Made by a program: the position numbers and the translations under genes. From NCBI GenBank assembly GCA_023053685.1, contig JALIGW010000057.1, positions 3,754,210 to 3,818,209 on the forward strand: a stretch of DNA of 64,000 nucleotides, read 5' to 3'. Below are positions 9,386 to 23,399 of the stretch, one piece after another. The stretch is from Diadophis punctatus similis (Eukaryota > Chordata > Lepidosauria > Squamata > Dipsadidae). Within the stretch, counting starts at the first letter, position 1, and the number at the start of each line of letters is the position of its first letter. Below the pieces are notes generated by a model. It ran no database searches. It was not told the origin of the DNA and worked only from the letters and a program-made list of their open reading frames with translations.

Positions 9386-10183
9386 TGTGGTGGTCTCCCA
9401 TGAGAAATGAGACACGCAGGCAGGTATCTGGGGACGGGAGCACAGAATCTTCTGTGTAACCATCTTTTATTACAGTTCAGTTCATATCCAGTTACATTCT
9501 TATGACAATGTTAGTAAGGGGTGGGTATATACCATATATGGTCATATTGTTAGTCTATTCCTGAGTACACATCCTTTAGGTAACTTATACATTCGGGTCA
9601 CGTATCTATGCATTCAGGTCACGTAGGCACCGGGGTCAGGAGATTTCAGATGAGATGAGTCACATCCTGCTTTCCTGTCCTGATTAGTGCCATTGTCCTA
9701 ATAGTTAATGAGGTATCCATTACACCGGCTGAAGTAAAGTACTTTGTTCCCAAATTAATCCCACATCTCCTCCTTTTTTGTTTTATGAAACGGTCCATCC
9801 TCCAATTCCAGAAGGGCTTTGGTTTCGCTGATTAGAATGTCCTTCCTGTTGGAGAAAAGCAAGTTTTTGCACAACTGCAGGAGAGAGGGGAGACATTGGA
9901 TACAACAACACAACAATATTAATAATACCACAATAATTATAACCGTTGGTATGAGTGACCTCAGCCAACTCCCAACAGGTAGCCAGGACCATAAGGCATC
10001 CCAGATGTCAATGATGCCACTTCCTTCTCCGGCCAGGGGGTTGACCATGTTCTCCATATGCTCAATTGTGTGTGTGATGTTATATTTATAGTCAGATACA
10101 TAAGCATAACAATGTTAATGAATTAAAACACAAACACATCCTTTAGCAGTAGTAAAGTACTTTGTTCCCAAATTAATCCCACA
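9386..10183 (-). mobile_element. ERV cassette 2
   Basis: Same structure and junctions as cassette 1: LTR at 9386-9765, CArG box at 9532-9541, GGTGT at 9381-9385 and 10184-10188. It carries the ancestral-looking CTGTCCTGATTAG state, shared with LTR B at the T. Confidence 0.93.
9755..10149 (-). pseudogene. env: env TM-tail fragment (cassette 2)
   Basis: The 100-codon frame from 10057 to 9755 is open. The peptide equals that of cassettes 3 to 10 and differs from cassette 1 at one tail residue (Leu here, Ile there). Confidence 0.85.
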
Positions 10184-13100
10184 GGTGTATGCTGAAATCT
10201 GCCTTGCAATTTCTCTCTAGCTGACTTTTCCAGATGTGCAGAAGCTGAGTTCAAAGATTATGGTGAAATCTACCACATCAATTTCTCTCTAGCTGACATT
10301 TTCCAGACATGCAGAAGCAGAGTTCCAGGATTGTGCTGAAAACCACCACATCAATTTCTCTCTAGCTGACTTTTCCAGATGTGCAGAAGCAGAGTTCCAG
10401 GATTATGCTGAACTCTGCCTTGCAATTTATCTCTAGCTGACTTTTCCAGATGTGCAGAAGCAGAGTTCCAGGATTATGCTGAAATCTACATCAATTTCTT
10501 TCTAGCTGACATTTTCCAGATTCTCAGAAGCAGAGTTCCAGGATTATGCTGAAATCTACCAGCTCAATTTCTCTCTAGCTGACGTTTTCCACATATGCAG
10601 AAGCAGAGTACAAAGATTATGCTGAAATCTACATCAATTTCTCTCTAGCTGACGTTTTCCACATATGCAGAAGCAGAGTTCCAGGATTATGCTGAAAACC
10701 ACCACATCAATTTCTCTCTAGCTGACTTTCCCAGGTGTGCAGGAGAGTTCCAGGAGTATGCTGAAATCTGCCTTGCAATTTCTCTCTCGCTGACATTTTG
10801 CAGATGTGCAGAAGCAGAGTTCCAGGATTATGCTGAAAACCACCACATCAATTTCTCTCTAGCTGACTTTCCCAGGTGTGCAGAAGCAGAGGTCCAGGAT
10901 TATGCTGAAATCTGCCTTGCAATTTCTCTCTAGCTGACTTTTCCAGATGTGCAGGAGAGTTCCAGGATTATGCTGAAATCTACATCAATTTCTCTCAAGC
11001 AGACATTTTCCAGATGTACAGAAGCAGAGTTCCAGGTGTATGCTGAAATCTGCCTTGCAATTTCTCTCTAGCTGACTTTTCCAGATGTGCAGGAGAGTTC
11101 CAGGATTATGCTGAAATCTACATCAATTGCTCTCTAGCTGACATTTTCCAGATGTACAGAAGCAGAGTTCAAAGATTATGGTGAAATCTACATCAATTTC
11201 TCTCTAGCTGACATTTTCCAGATGTGCAGAAGCAGAGTTCCAGGATTATGCTGGAATCTGCCTTGCAATTATTCTCTAGCTGACATTTTCCAGATGTTCG
11301 GAAGCAGAGAGCAAAGATTATGCTGAGATATACCACATAAATTTTCCCCAGCTGACATTTTCCAGATGTGCAGAAGCAGAGTGCCAGGGTTTTGCTGTAA
11401 CCACTACATCAATTTCTCTCTAGCTGACTTTTCCAGATGTGCAGAAGCAGAGTTCCAGGATTATGCTGAACTCTGCCTTGCAATTTATCTCTAGCTGACT
11501 TTTCCAGATGTGCAGAAGCAGAGTTCCAGGATTATGCTGAAATCTACATCAATTTCTTTCTAGCTGACATTTTCCAGATTCTCAGAAGCAGAGTTCCAGG
11601 ATTATGCTGAAATCTACCAGCTCAATTTCTCTCTATCTGATGTTTTCCACATATGCAGAAGCAGAGTACAAAGATTATGCTGAAATCTACCACATCAATT
11701 TCTCTCTAGCTGACATTTTCCAAATGTACGGAAGCAGAGTTCAAAGATTATGCTGAAATCTACATCAATTTATCTCGAGCTGACGTTTTCCACATATGCA
11801 GAAGCAGAGTTCCAGGATTATGCTGAAAACCACCACATCAATTTCTCTCTAGCTGACTTTCCCAGGTGTGCAGAAGCAGAGGTCCAGGATTATACTGAAA
11901 TCTGCCTTGCAATTTCTCTCTAGCTGACTTTTCCAGATGTGCAGGAGAGTTCCAGGATTATGCTGAAATCTACATCAATTTCTCTCTAGCTGACATTTTC
12001 CAGATGTGCAGAAGCAGAGTTCCAGGATTATGCTGGAATCTGCCTTGCAATTATTCTCTAGCTGACATTTTCCAGATGTTCGGAAGCAGAGAGCAAAGAT
12101 TATGCTGAGATATACCACATAAATTTTCCCCAGCTGACATTTTCCAGATGTGCAGAAGCAGAGTTCAAAGATTATGCTGAAATCTACCACATCAATTTCT
12201 CTCTAGTTTACATTTTCCAGATGTGCACAAGCAGAGTTCCAGTATTATGCTGAAATCTGCCTCTGCATTTCCCCTCTAGCTGACATTTTCCAGATGTGCG
12301 GAAGCAGAGTTCAAAGATTATGCTGAAATCTGCCTCTGCATTTTCTTTCTAGCTGACATTTTCTAGATGTGTGGAAGCAGAGTTCCAAGATTATGCTGAA
12401 ATCTACGACATGAATTTCTCTCTAGCTTACATTTTCTAGATGTGCAGAAGCAGAGTTCCAGCATTATGCTGAAATCTGCCACATAAACTTCTCTCTAGCT
12501 GACATTTGCCAGATGTGAAGAAGCAGATTTCCAGGATTATGCTGAAATCAGTCTCTGCATTTTCTCTCTAGCTGACATTTTCCAAATGTGCGGAAGCAAA
12601 GTTCAAAGATTATGCTGAAATCTGCCTTGCAATTTGTCTCCAAGTGAAAATTTCCAGATGTGGAGAAGCAGAGTTCAGAGATTATGCTGAAATCTACCAC
12701 ATCAATTTCTCTCTAGCTTACATTTTCCAGATGTGCAGAAGCAGAGTTCCAGGATTATGCTGGAATCTGCCTTGCAATTATTCTCTAGCTGACATTTTCC
12801 AGATGTTCGGAAGCAGAGAGCAAAGATTATGCTGAGATATACCACATAAATTTTCCCCAGCTGACATTTTCCAGATGTGAAGAAGCAGAGTTCAAAGATT
12901 ATGCTGAAATCTACCACATAAATTCCTATCTAGCTGTCATTTTTCAGATGTGCTGAAGCAGAGTTCCAGGATTATGCTGAAATCTACCACATCAATTTCT
13001 CTCTAGTTTACATTTTCCAGATGTGCACAAGCAGAGTTCCAGTATTATGCTGAAATCTGCCTCTGCATTTCCCCTCTAGCTGACATTTTCCAGATGTGCG

Positions 13101-15484
13101 GAAGCAGAGTTCAAAGATTATGCTGAAATCTGCCTCTGCATTTTCTTTCTAGCTGACATTTTCTAGATGTGCAGAAGCAGAGTTCCAGCATTATGCTGAA
13201 ATCTACCACATAAACTTCTCTCTAGCTGACATTTGCCAGATGTGAAGAAGCAGATTTCCAGGATTATGCTGAAATCTGCCTCTGCATTTTCCCTCTAGCT
13301 GACATTTTCCAGATGTGAAGAAGCAGAGTTCAAAGATTATGCTGAAATCTACCACATAAATTCCTATCTAGCTGTCATTTTTCAGATGTGCTGAAGCAGA
13401 GTTCCAGGATTATGCTGAAATCTATGACATCAATTTCTCTCTAGCTTACATTTTCCAGATGTGCAGAAGAACAGTTCCAGTTTTATGCTGAAATCTGCCT
13501 TGAAATTATTCTCTAGCTGACATTTTCCATATGTTCGGAAGCAGAGTTCAAAGATTATGCTGAAATATACCACATAAATTTTCCCCAGCTGACATTTTCC
13601 AGATGTGCAGAAGCAGAGTTCCAGCATTATGCTGAAATCAGCCTCTGCATGTTCTCTCTAGCTTTCATTTTCCAGATGTGGAGAAGCAGATTTTAAGGAT
13701 TATGCTGAAATCTGCCTTGCATTTTGTCTCCAAGTGAAATTTTCCAGATGTGAAGAAGCAGAGTTCCAGGATTATGCTGAAATCTGCCTCTGCATTTTCC
13801 CTCTAGCTGACATTTTCCAGATGTGCAGAAGAAGAGTTCCAGGATTATGCTGAAAACCACCACATCAATTTCTCTCTAGCTGACTTTCCCAGATGTGCAG
13901 AAGCACATATCCAGGATTATGCTGAAATCTGCCTTGTAATTTCTCTCTAGCTGACTTTTCCAGATGTGCAGGAGTGTTCCAGGATTATGCTGAAATCTAC
14001 ATCAATTTATCTCAAGCTGACATTTTCCAGATGTACAGAAGCAGAGTTCCAGGTGTATGCTGAAAACTGCCTTGCAATTTCTCTCTAGCTGACATTTCGC
14101 AGATGTTCAGAAGCAGAGTTCAAGGATTATGCTGAAAACCACCACATCAATTTCTCTCTAGCTGACTTTCCCAGGTGTGCAGAAGCAGAGTTCCAGCATT
14201 ATGCTGAAATCAGCCTCTGCATGTTCTCTCTAGCTGACATTTTCCACATGTGCAGAAGCAGAGTTCCAACATTATGCTGAAATCTGCCTTGCAATTTCTC
14301 TCTAGCTGACATTTTCCAGATGTGCAGAAGCAGAGTTCCAGCATTATGCTGAAATCAGCCTCTGCATGTTCTCTCTAGCTGACATTTTCCACATGTGCAG
14401 AAGCAGAGTTCCAACATTATGCTGAAATCTGCCTTGCAATTTCTCTCTAGCTGACATTTGCCAGATGTGCAGAAGCAGAGTTCCAAGATTATGCTGAAAC
14501 CACCACATCAATTTCTCTCTAGCTGACATTTGCCAGATGTGCAGAAGCAGAGTTCAAAATTATGCTGAAATCTACCACATCAATTTCTCTCTATCTTACA
14601 TTTTCCAGATGTACAGAACCAGAGTTCCAGGATTATGCCGAAATCTGCCTCTGCATTTTCCCTCTAGCTGACATTTTCCAGATGTGTGGAAGCAGAGCTC
14701 CAGGATTATGCTGAAATCTACATCAATTTCTTTCTAGCTGACATTTTCCAGATTCTCAGAAGCAGATTTTAAGGATTATGCTGAAATCTGCCTTGCATTT
14801 TGTCTCCAAGTGAAATTTTCCAGATGTGAAGAAGCAGAGTTCCAGGATTATGCTGAAATCTGCCTCTGCATTTTCCCTCTAGCTGACATTTTCCAGATGT
14901 GCAGAAGAAGAGTTCCAGGATTATGCTGAAAACCACCACATCAATTTCTCTCTAGCTGACTTTCCCAGATGTGCAGAAGCACATATCCAGGATTATGCTG
15001 AAATCTGCCTTGTAATTTCTCTCTAGCTGACTTTTCCAGATGTGCAGGAGTGTTCCAGGATTATGCTGAAATCTACATCAATTTATCTCAAGCTGACATT
15101 TTCCAGATGTACAGAAGCAGAGTTCCAGGTGTATGCTGAAAACTGCCTTGCAATTTCTCTCTAGCTGACATTTCGCAGATGTTCAGAAGCAGAGTTCAAG
15201 GATTATGCTGAAAACCACCACATCAATTTCTCTCTAGCTGACTTTCCCAGGTGTGCAGAAGCAGAGGTCCAGGATTATGCTGAAATCTGCCTTGCAATTT
15301 CTCTCTAGCTGACTTTTCCAGATCTGCAGGAGAGTTCCAGGATTATGCTGAAATCTACATCAATTTCTCTCAAGCTGACATTTTCCAGATGTGCAGAAGC
15401 AGAGTTCAAAGATTATGCTGAAATCTACATCAATTTCTCTCAAGCTGACATTTTCCAGATGTACAGAAGCAGAGGTCCAGGTGT
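10184..15484. repeat. Minisatellite block S2 (segment type B)
   Basis: About 74 monomers. It begins like S1 but continues, from about 13360, with monomer variants absent from S1 (for example the GAAGAACAGTTCCAG and CTCTGCATGTTCTCTC types). The matching segment is S5 (27847-32932), which is about three monomers shorter. Confidence 0.95.
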
Positions 15485-16282
15485 TGTGGTGGTCTCCCAT
15501 GAGAAATGAGACACGCAGGCAGGTATCTGGGGACGGGAGCACAGAATCTTCTGTGTAACCATCTTTTATTACAGTTCAGTTCATATCCAGTTACATTCTT
15601 ATGACAATGTTAGTAAGGGGTGGGTATATACCATATATGGTCATATTGTTAGTCTATTCCTGAGTACACATCCTTTAGGTAACTTATACATTCGGGTCAC
15701 GTATCTATGCATTCAGGTCACGTAGGCACCGGGGTCAGGAGATTTCAGATGAGATGAGTCACATCCTGCTTTCCTGTCCTGATTAGTGCCATTGTCCTAA
15801 TAGTTAATGAGGTATCCATTACACCGGCTGAAGTAAAGTACTTTGTTCCCAAATTAATCCCACATCTCCTCCTTTTTTGTTTTATGAAACGGTCCATCCT
15901 CCAATTCCAGAAGGGCTTTGGTTTCGCTGATTAGAATGTCCTTCCTGTTGGAGAAAAGCAAGTTTTTGCACAACTGCAGGAGAGAGGGGAGACATTGGAT
16001 ACAACAACACAACAATATTAATAATACCACAATAATTATAACCGTTGGTATGAGTGACCTCAGCCAACTCCCAACAGGTAGCCAGGACCATAAGGCATCC
16101 CAGATGTCAATGATGCCACTTCCTTCTCCGGCCAGGGGGTTGACCATGTTCTCCATATGCTCAATTGTGTGTGTGATGTTATATTTATAGTCAGATACAT
16201 AAGCATAACAATGTTAATGAATTAAAACACAAACACATCCTTTAGCAGTAGTAAAGTACTTTGTTCCCAAATTAATCCCACA
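15485..16282 (-). mobile_element. ERV cassette 3
   Basis: LTR at 15485-15864, CArG at 15631-15640, env tail at 15865-16248, truncated LTR start at 16251-16282. GGTGT at 15480-15484 and 16283-16287. Confidence 0.93.
15854..16248 (-). pseudogene. env: env TM-tail fragment (cassette 3)
   Basis: Open 100-codon frame from 16156 to 15854, with the same upstream TAA as the other cassettes. Confidence 0.85.
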
Positions 16283-19200
16283 GGTGTATGCTGAAATCTG
16301 CCTTGCAATTTCTCTCTAGCTGACTTTTCCAGATGTGCAGAAGCTGAGTTCAAAGATTATGGTGAAATCTACCACATCAATTTCTCTCTAGCTGACATTT
16401 TCCAGACATGCAGAAGCAGAGTTCCAGGATTGTGCTGAAAACCACCACATCAATTTCTCTCTAGCTGACTTTTCCAGATGTGCAGAAGCAGAGTTCCAGG
16501 ATTATGCTGAACTCTGCCTTGCAATTTATCTCTAGCTGACTTTTCCAGATGTGCAGAAGCAGAGTTCCAGGATTATGCTGAAATCTACATCAATTTCTTT
16601 CTAGCTGACATTTTCCAGATTCTCAGAAGCAGAGTTCCAGGATTATGCTGAAATCTACCAGCTCAATTTCTCTCTAGCTGACGTTTTCCACATATGCAGA
16701 AGCAGAGTACAAAGATTATGCTGAAATCTACATCAATTTCTCTCTAGCTGACGTTTTCCACATATGCAGAAGCAGAGTTCCAGGATTATGCTGAAAACCA
16801 CCACATCAATTTCTCTCTAGCTGACTTTCCCAGGTGTGCAGGAGAGTTCCAGGAGTATGCTGAAATCTGCCTTGCAATTTCTCTCTCGCTGACATTTTGC
16901 AGATGTGCAGAAGCAGAGTTCCAGGATTATGCTGAAAACCACCACATCAATTTCTCTCTAGCTGACTTTCCCAGGTGTGCAGAAGCAGAGGTCCAGGATT
17001 ATGCTGAAATCTGCCTTGCAATTTCTCTCTAGCTGACTTTTCCAGATGTGCAGGAGAGTTCCAGGATTATGCTGAAATCTACATCAATTTCTCTCAAGCA
17101 GACATTTTCCAGATGTACAGAAGCAGAGTTCCAGGTGTATGCTGAAATCTGCCTTGCAATTTCTCTCTAGCTGACTTTTCCAGATGTGCAGGAGAGTTCC
17201 AGGATTATGCTGAAATCTACATCAATTGCTCTCTAGCTGACATTTTCCAGATGTACAGAAGCAGAGTTCAAAGATTATGGTGAAATCTACCACATCAATT
17301 TCTCTCTAGGTGACATTTTCCAGACATGCAGAAGCAGAGTTCCAGGATTGTGCTGAAAACCACCACATCAATTTCTCTCTAGCTGACTTTTCCAGATGTG
17401 CAAAAGCAGAGTGCCAGGGTTTTGCTGTAACCACTACATCAATTTCTCTCTAGCTGACTTTTCCAGATGTGCAGAAGCAGAGTTCCAGGATTATGCTGAA
17501 CTCTGCCTTGCAATTTATCTCTAGCTGACTTTTCCAGATGTGCAGAAGCAGAGTTCCAGGATTATGCTGAAATCTACATCAATTTCTTTCTAGCTGACAT
17601 TTTCCAGATTCTCAGAAGCAGAGTTCCAGGATTATGTTGAAATCTACCAGCTCAATTTCTCTCTATCTGACGTTTTCCACATATGCAGAAGCAGAGTACA
17701 AAGATTATGCTGAAATCTACCACATCAATTTCTCTCTAGCTGACATTTTCCAAATGTACGGAAGCAGAGTTCAAAGATTATGCTGAAATCTACATCAATT
17801 TATCTCGAGCTGACGTTTTCCACATATGCAGAAGCAGAGTTCCAGGATTATGCTGAAAACCACCACATCAATTTCTCTCTAGCTGACTTTCCCAGGTGTG
17901 CAGAAGCAGAGGTCCAGGATTATACTGAAATCTGCCTTGCAATTTCTCTCTAGCTGACTTTTCCAGATGTGCAGGAGAGTTCCAGGATTATGCTGAAATC
18001 TACATCAATTTCTCTCTAGCTGACATTTTCCAGACATGCAGAAGCAGAGTTCCAGGATTGTGCTGAAAACCACCACATAAATTTCTCTCTAGCTGACATT
18101 TTCCAGATGTTCGGAAGCAGAGAGCAAAGATTATGCTGAGATATACCACATAAATTTTCCCCAGCTGACATTTTCCAGATGTGCAGAAGCAGAGTTCAAA
18201 GATTATGCTGAAATCTACCACATCAATTTCTCTCTAGCTTACATTTTCCAGATGTGCAGAAGCAGAGTTCCAGGATTATGCTGGAATCTGCCTTGCAATT
18301 ATTCTCTAGCTGACATTTTCCAGATGTTCGGAAGCAGAGAGCAAAGATTATGCTGAGATATACCACATAAATTTTCCCCAGCTGACATTTTCCAGATGTG
18401 CAGAAGCAGAGTTCAAAGATTATGCTGAAATCTACCACATCAATTTCTCTCTAGTTTACATTTTCCAGATGTGCACAAGCAGAGTTCCAGTATTATGCTG
18501 AAATCTGCCTCTGCATTTCCCCTCTAGCTGACATTTTCCAGATGTGCGGAAGCAGAGTTCAAAGATTATGCTGAAATCTGCCTCTGCATTTTCTTTCTAG
18601 CTGACATTTTCTAGATGTGTGGAAGCAGAGTTCCAAGATTATGCTGAAATCTACGACATGAATTTCTCTCTAGCTTACATTTTCTAGATGTGCAGAAGCA
18701 GAGTTCCAGCATTATGCTGAAATCTGCCACATAAACTTCTCTCTAGCTGACATTTGCCAGATGTGAAGAAGCAGATTTCCAGGATTATGCTGAAATCAGT
18801 CTCTGCATTTTCTCTCTAGCTGACATTTTCCAGATGTGCGGAAGCAAAGTTCAAAGATTATGCTGAAATCTGCCTTGCAATTTGTCTCCAAGTGAAAATT
18901 TCCAGATGTGGAGAAGCAGAGTTCAGAGATTATGCTGAAATCTACCACATCAATTTCTCTCTAGCTTACATTTTCCAGATGTGCAGAAGCAGAGTTCCAG
19001 GATTATGCTGGAATCTGCCTTGCAATTATTCTCTAGCTGACATTTTCCAGATGTTCAGAAGCAGAGAGCAAAGATTATGCTGAGATATACCACATAAATT
19101 TTCCCCAGCTGACATTTTCCAGATGTGCAGAAGCAGAGTTCAAAGATTATGCTGAAATCTACCACATCAATTTCTCTCTAGTTTACATTTTCCAGATGTG

Positions 19201-22200
19201 CACAAGCAGAGTTCCAGTATTATGCTGAAATCTGCCTCTGCATTTCCCCTCTAGCTGACATTTTCCAGATGTGCGGAAGCAGAGTTCAAAGATTATGCTG
19301 AAATCTGCCTCTGCATTTTCTTTCTAGCTGACATTTTCTAGATGTGTGGAAGCAGAGTTCCAAGATTATGCTGAAATCTACGACATGAATTTCTCTCTAG
19401 CTTAAATTTTCTAGATGTGCAGAAGCAGAGTTCCAGCATTATGCTGAAATCTGCCACATAAACTTCTCTCTACCTGACATTTGCCAGATGTGAAGAAGCA
19501 GATTTCCAGGATTATGCTGAAATCAGTCTCTGCATTTTCTCTCTAGCTGACATTTTCCAGATGTGCGGAAGCAAAGTTCAAAGATTATACTGAAATCTGC
19601 CTTGCAATTTGTCTCCAAGTGAAATTTTCCAGATGTTCAGAAGCAGAGTTCAGAGATTATGCTGAAATCTACCACATCAATCTCTCTCTAGCTGACTTTT
19701 CCAGATGTGCAGAAGCAGAGTTCCAGGATTATGCTGAAATCTACCACATCAATTTCTCTCTAGCTGACATTTTCCAGATTTACAGAAGCAGAGTTCCAGG
19801 TGTATGCTGAAATCGACCTTGCAATTTCTCTCTAGCTGACATTTTCCAGATGTGCAGAAGCAGAGTTCCACGATTATGCTTAAATCTGCCTTGCCATTTC
19901 TCTCTAGCTGACTTTTCCAGATGTGCTCAAGCATAGTTCCAGGATTATGCTGAAATCTACATCAATTTCTCTGAAGCTGACATTTTCCAGATTTACAGAA
20001 GCAGAGTTCCAGGTGTATGCTGAAATCTACCTTGCAATTTCTCTCTAGCTGACATTTTCCAGATGTGCAGAAGCAGAGTTCCAGGTGTATGCTGAAATCT
20101 GCCTTGCCATTTCTCTCTATCTGACTTTTCCAGATGTGCTCAAGCATAGTTCCAGGATTATGCTGAAATCTACATCAATTTCTCTCAAGCTGACATTTTC
20201 CAGATTTACAGAAGCAGAGTTCCAGGTGTATGCTGAAATCTACCTTGCAATTTCTCTCTAGCTGACATTTTCCAGATGTGCAGAAGCAGAGTTCCAGGAT
20301 TGTGCTGAAAACCACCACATCAATTTCTCCCTAGCTGACTTTTCCAGATGTGCAGAAGCAGAGTTCCAAGATTATGCTGAAATCTACGACACCAATTTCT
20401 CTCTAGCTTACATTTTCTAGTTGTGCAGAAGCAGAGTTCCAGCATTATGCTGAAATCTGCCACATAAATTTCTCTCTAGCTGACATTTTCCAGATGTGCA
20501 GAAGCAGAGTTCAAACATTATGCTGAAATCTACCACATCAATTTCTCTCTAGCTGACATTTGCCAGATGTTCAGAAGCAGAGTTCCAGGATTATGCTGAA
20601 ATCAGCCTCTGCATTTTCTCTCTAGCTTTCATTTTCCAGATGTGGAGAAGTAGATTTTAAGGATTATGCTGAAATATGCCTTGCAAGTTTTCTCTACCTG
20701 ACATTTTCCAAATGTACAGAAGCAGAGTTCCACGATTATGCTTAAATCTGCCTTGCCATTTCTCTCTAGCTGACTTTTCCAGATGTGCTCAAGCATAGTT
20801 CCAGGATTATGCTGAAATCTACATCAATTTCTCTCAAGCTGACATTTTCCAGATTTACAGAAGCAGAGTTCCAGGTGTATGCTGAAATCTACCTTGCAAT
20901 TTCTCTCTAGCTGACATTTTCCAGATGTGCAGAAGCAGAGTTCCAGGATTATGCTGAAATCTACCACAAATCAATTTCTCTCTAGCTGACATTTTCCAGA
21001 TGTGAAGAAGCAGAGTTCCAAGATTATGCTGAAATATGCCTTGCAAGTTTTCTCTAGCTGACATTTTCCAAACGTACAGATGCAGAGTTCCACGATTATG
21101 CTGAAATCTACAACATCAATTTTTCGCTAGCTGATATTTTCCAGATGTGCAGAAGCAGAGTTCCAAGATTAAGCTGAAATCTACGACACCAATTTCTCTC
21201 TAGCTTACATTTTCTAGATGTGCAGAAGCAGAGTTCAAACATTATGCTGAAATCTGCCACATAAATTTCTCTCTAGCTGACATTTTCCAGATGTGCAGAA
21301 GCAGAGTTCAAACATTATGCTGAAATCTACCACATCAATTTCTCTCTAGCTGACATTTGCCAAATGTGCAGAAGCAGAGTTCCAGGATTATGCTGAAATC
21401 AGCCTCTGCATTTTCTCTCTAGCTTTCATTTTCCAGATGTGGAGAAGCAGATTTTAAGGATTATGCTGAAATCTGCCTTGCATTTTGTCTCCAAGTGAAA
21501 TTTTCCAGATGTGAAGAAGCAGAGTTCCAGGATTATGCTGAAATCTGCCTCTGCATTTTCCCTCTAGCTGACATTTTCCAGATGTGCAGAAGCAGAGTTC
21601 CAAGATTATGCTGAAACCACCACATCAATTTCTCTCTAGCTGACATTTGCCAGATGTGCAGAAGCAGAGTTCAAAATTATGCTGAAATCTACCACATCAA
21701 TTTCTCTCTATCTTACATTTTCCAGATGTACAGAACCAGAGTTCCAGGATTATGCCGAAATCTGCCTCTGCATTTTCCCTCTAGCTGACATTTTCCAGAT
21801 GTGTGGAAGCAGAGCTCCAGGATTATGCTGAAATCTACATCAATTTCTTTCTAGCTGACATTTTCCAGATTCTCAGAAGCAGAGTTCAAAGATTATGCTG
21901 AAATCTACCAGCTCAATTTCTCTCAAGCTGACATTTTCCAGATGTACAGAAGCAGAGTTCCAGGTGTATGCTGAAATCTGCCTTGCAATTTCTCTCTAGC
22001 TGACATTTTGCAGATGTGCAGAAGAAGAGTTCCAGGATTATGCTGAAAACCACCACATCAATTTCTCTCTAGCTGACTTTCCCAGATGTGCAGAAGCACA
22101 TATCCAGGATTATGCTGAAATCTGCCTTGTAATTTCTCTCTAGCTGACTTTTCCAGATGTGCAGGAGTGTTCCAGGATTATGCTGAAATCTACATCAATT

Positions 22201-22601
22201 TATCTCAAACTGACATTTTCCAGATGTACAGAAGCAGAGTTCCAGGTGTATGCTGAAAACTGCCTTGCAATTTCTCTCTAGCTGACATTTCGCAGATGTT
22301 CAGAAGCAGAGTTCAAGGATTATGCTGAAAACCACCACATCAATTTCTCTCTAGCTGACTTTCCCAGGTGTGCAGAAGCAGAGGTCCAGGATTATGCTGA
22401 AATCTGCCTTGCAATTTCTCTCTAGCTGACTTTTCCAGATCTGCAGGAGAGTTCCAGGATTATGCTGAAATCTACATCAATTTCTCTCAAGCTGACATTT
22501 TCCAGATGTGCAGAAGCAGAGTTCAAAGATTATGCTGAAATCTACATCAATTTCTCTCAAGCTGACATTTTCCAGATGTACAGAAGCAGAGGTCCAGGTG
22601 T
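16283..22601. repeat. Minisatellite block S3 (segment type C)
   Basis: The longest block, about 88 monomers. From about 19600 to 21500 it carries a type-specific run of monomers (GATTTACAGAAGCAG and GTGCTCAAGCATAG variants) found elsewhere only in S6. Relative to S6 it holds an extra 498 bp at about 17743-18240, about seven monomers. Confidence 0.95.
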
Positions 22602-23399
22602 TGTGGTGGTCTCCCATGAGAAATGAGACACGCAGGCAGGTATCTGGGGACGGGAGCACAGAATCTTCTGTGTAACCATCTTTTATTACAGTTCAGTTCA
22701 TATCCAGTTACATTCTTATGACAATGTTAGTAAGGGGTGGGTATATACCATATATGGTCATATTGTTAGTCTATTCCTGAGTACACATCCTTTAGGTAAT
22801 TTATACATTCGGGTCACGTATCTATGCATTCAGGTCACGTAGGCACCGGGGTCAGGAGATTTCAGATGAGATGAGTCACATCCTGCTTTCCTGTCCAGAT
22901 TAGTGCCATTGTCCTAATAGTTAATGAGGTATCCATTACACCGGCTGAAGTAAAGTACTTTGTTCCCAAATTAATCCCACATCTCCTCCTTTTTTGTTTT
23001 ATGAAACGGTCCATCCTCCAATTCCAGAAGGGCTTTGGTTTCGCTGATTAGAATGTCCTTCCTGTTGGAGAAAAGCAAGTTTTTGCACAACTGCAGGAGA
23101 GAGGGGAGACATTGGATACAACAACACAACAATATTAATAATACCACAATAATTATAACCGTTGGTATGAGTGACCTCAGCCAACTCCCAACAGGTAGCC
23201 AGGACCATAAGGCATCCCAGATGTCAATGATGCCACTTCCTTCTCCGGCCAGGGGGTTGACCATGTTCTCCATATGCTCAATTGTGTGTGTGATGTTATA
23301 TTTATAGTCAGATACATAAGCATAACAATGTTAATGAATTAAAACACAAACACATCCTTTAGCAGTAGTAAAGTACTTTGTTCCCAAATTAATCCCACA
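22602..23399 (-). mobile_element. ERV cassette 4
   Basis: LTR at 22602-22981, CArG at 22748-22757, GGTGT at 22597-22601 and 23400-23404. It shares the CTGTCCAGATTAG variant with cassettes 1 and 5 and has a private GGTAATTTATAC (others GGTAACTTATAC). Confidence 0.93.
22971..23365 (-). pseudogene. env: env TM-tail fragment (cassette 4)
   Basis: Open 100-codon frame from 23273 to 22971. Its tail residue matches cassette 2 and not cassette 1, although its LTR variant matches cassette 1. Confidence 0.85.

Noticed and set aside
9819..10091. A 90-residue + strand frame in every cassette
   Set aside because: It is the antisense of the env tail frame, whose - strand product has clear membrane-anchor features and continuity with env in provirus A.
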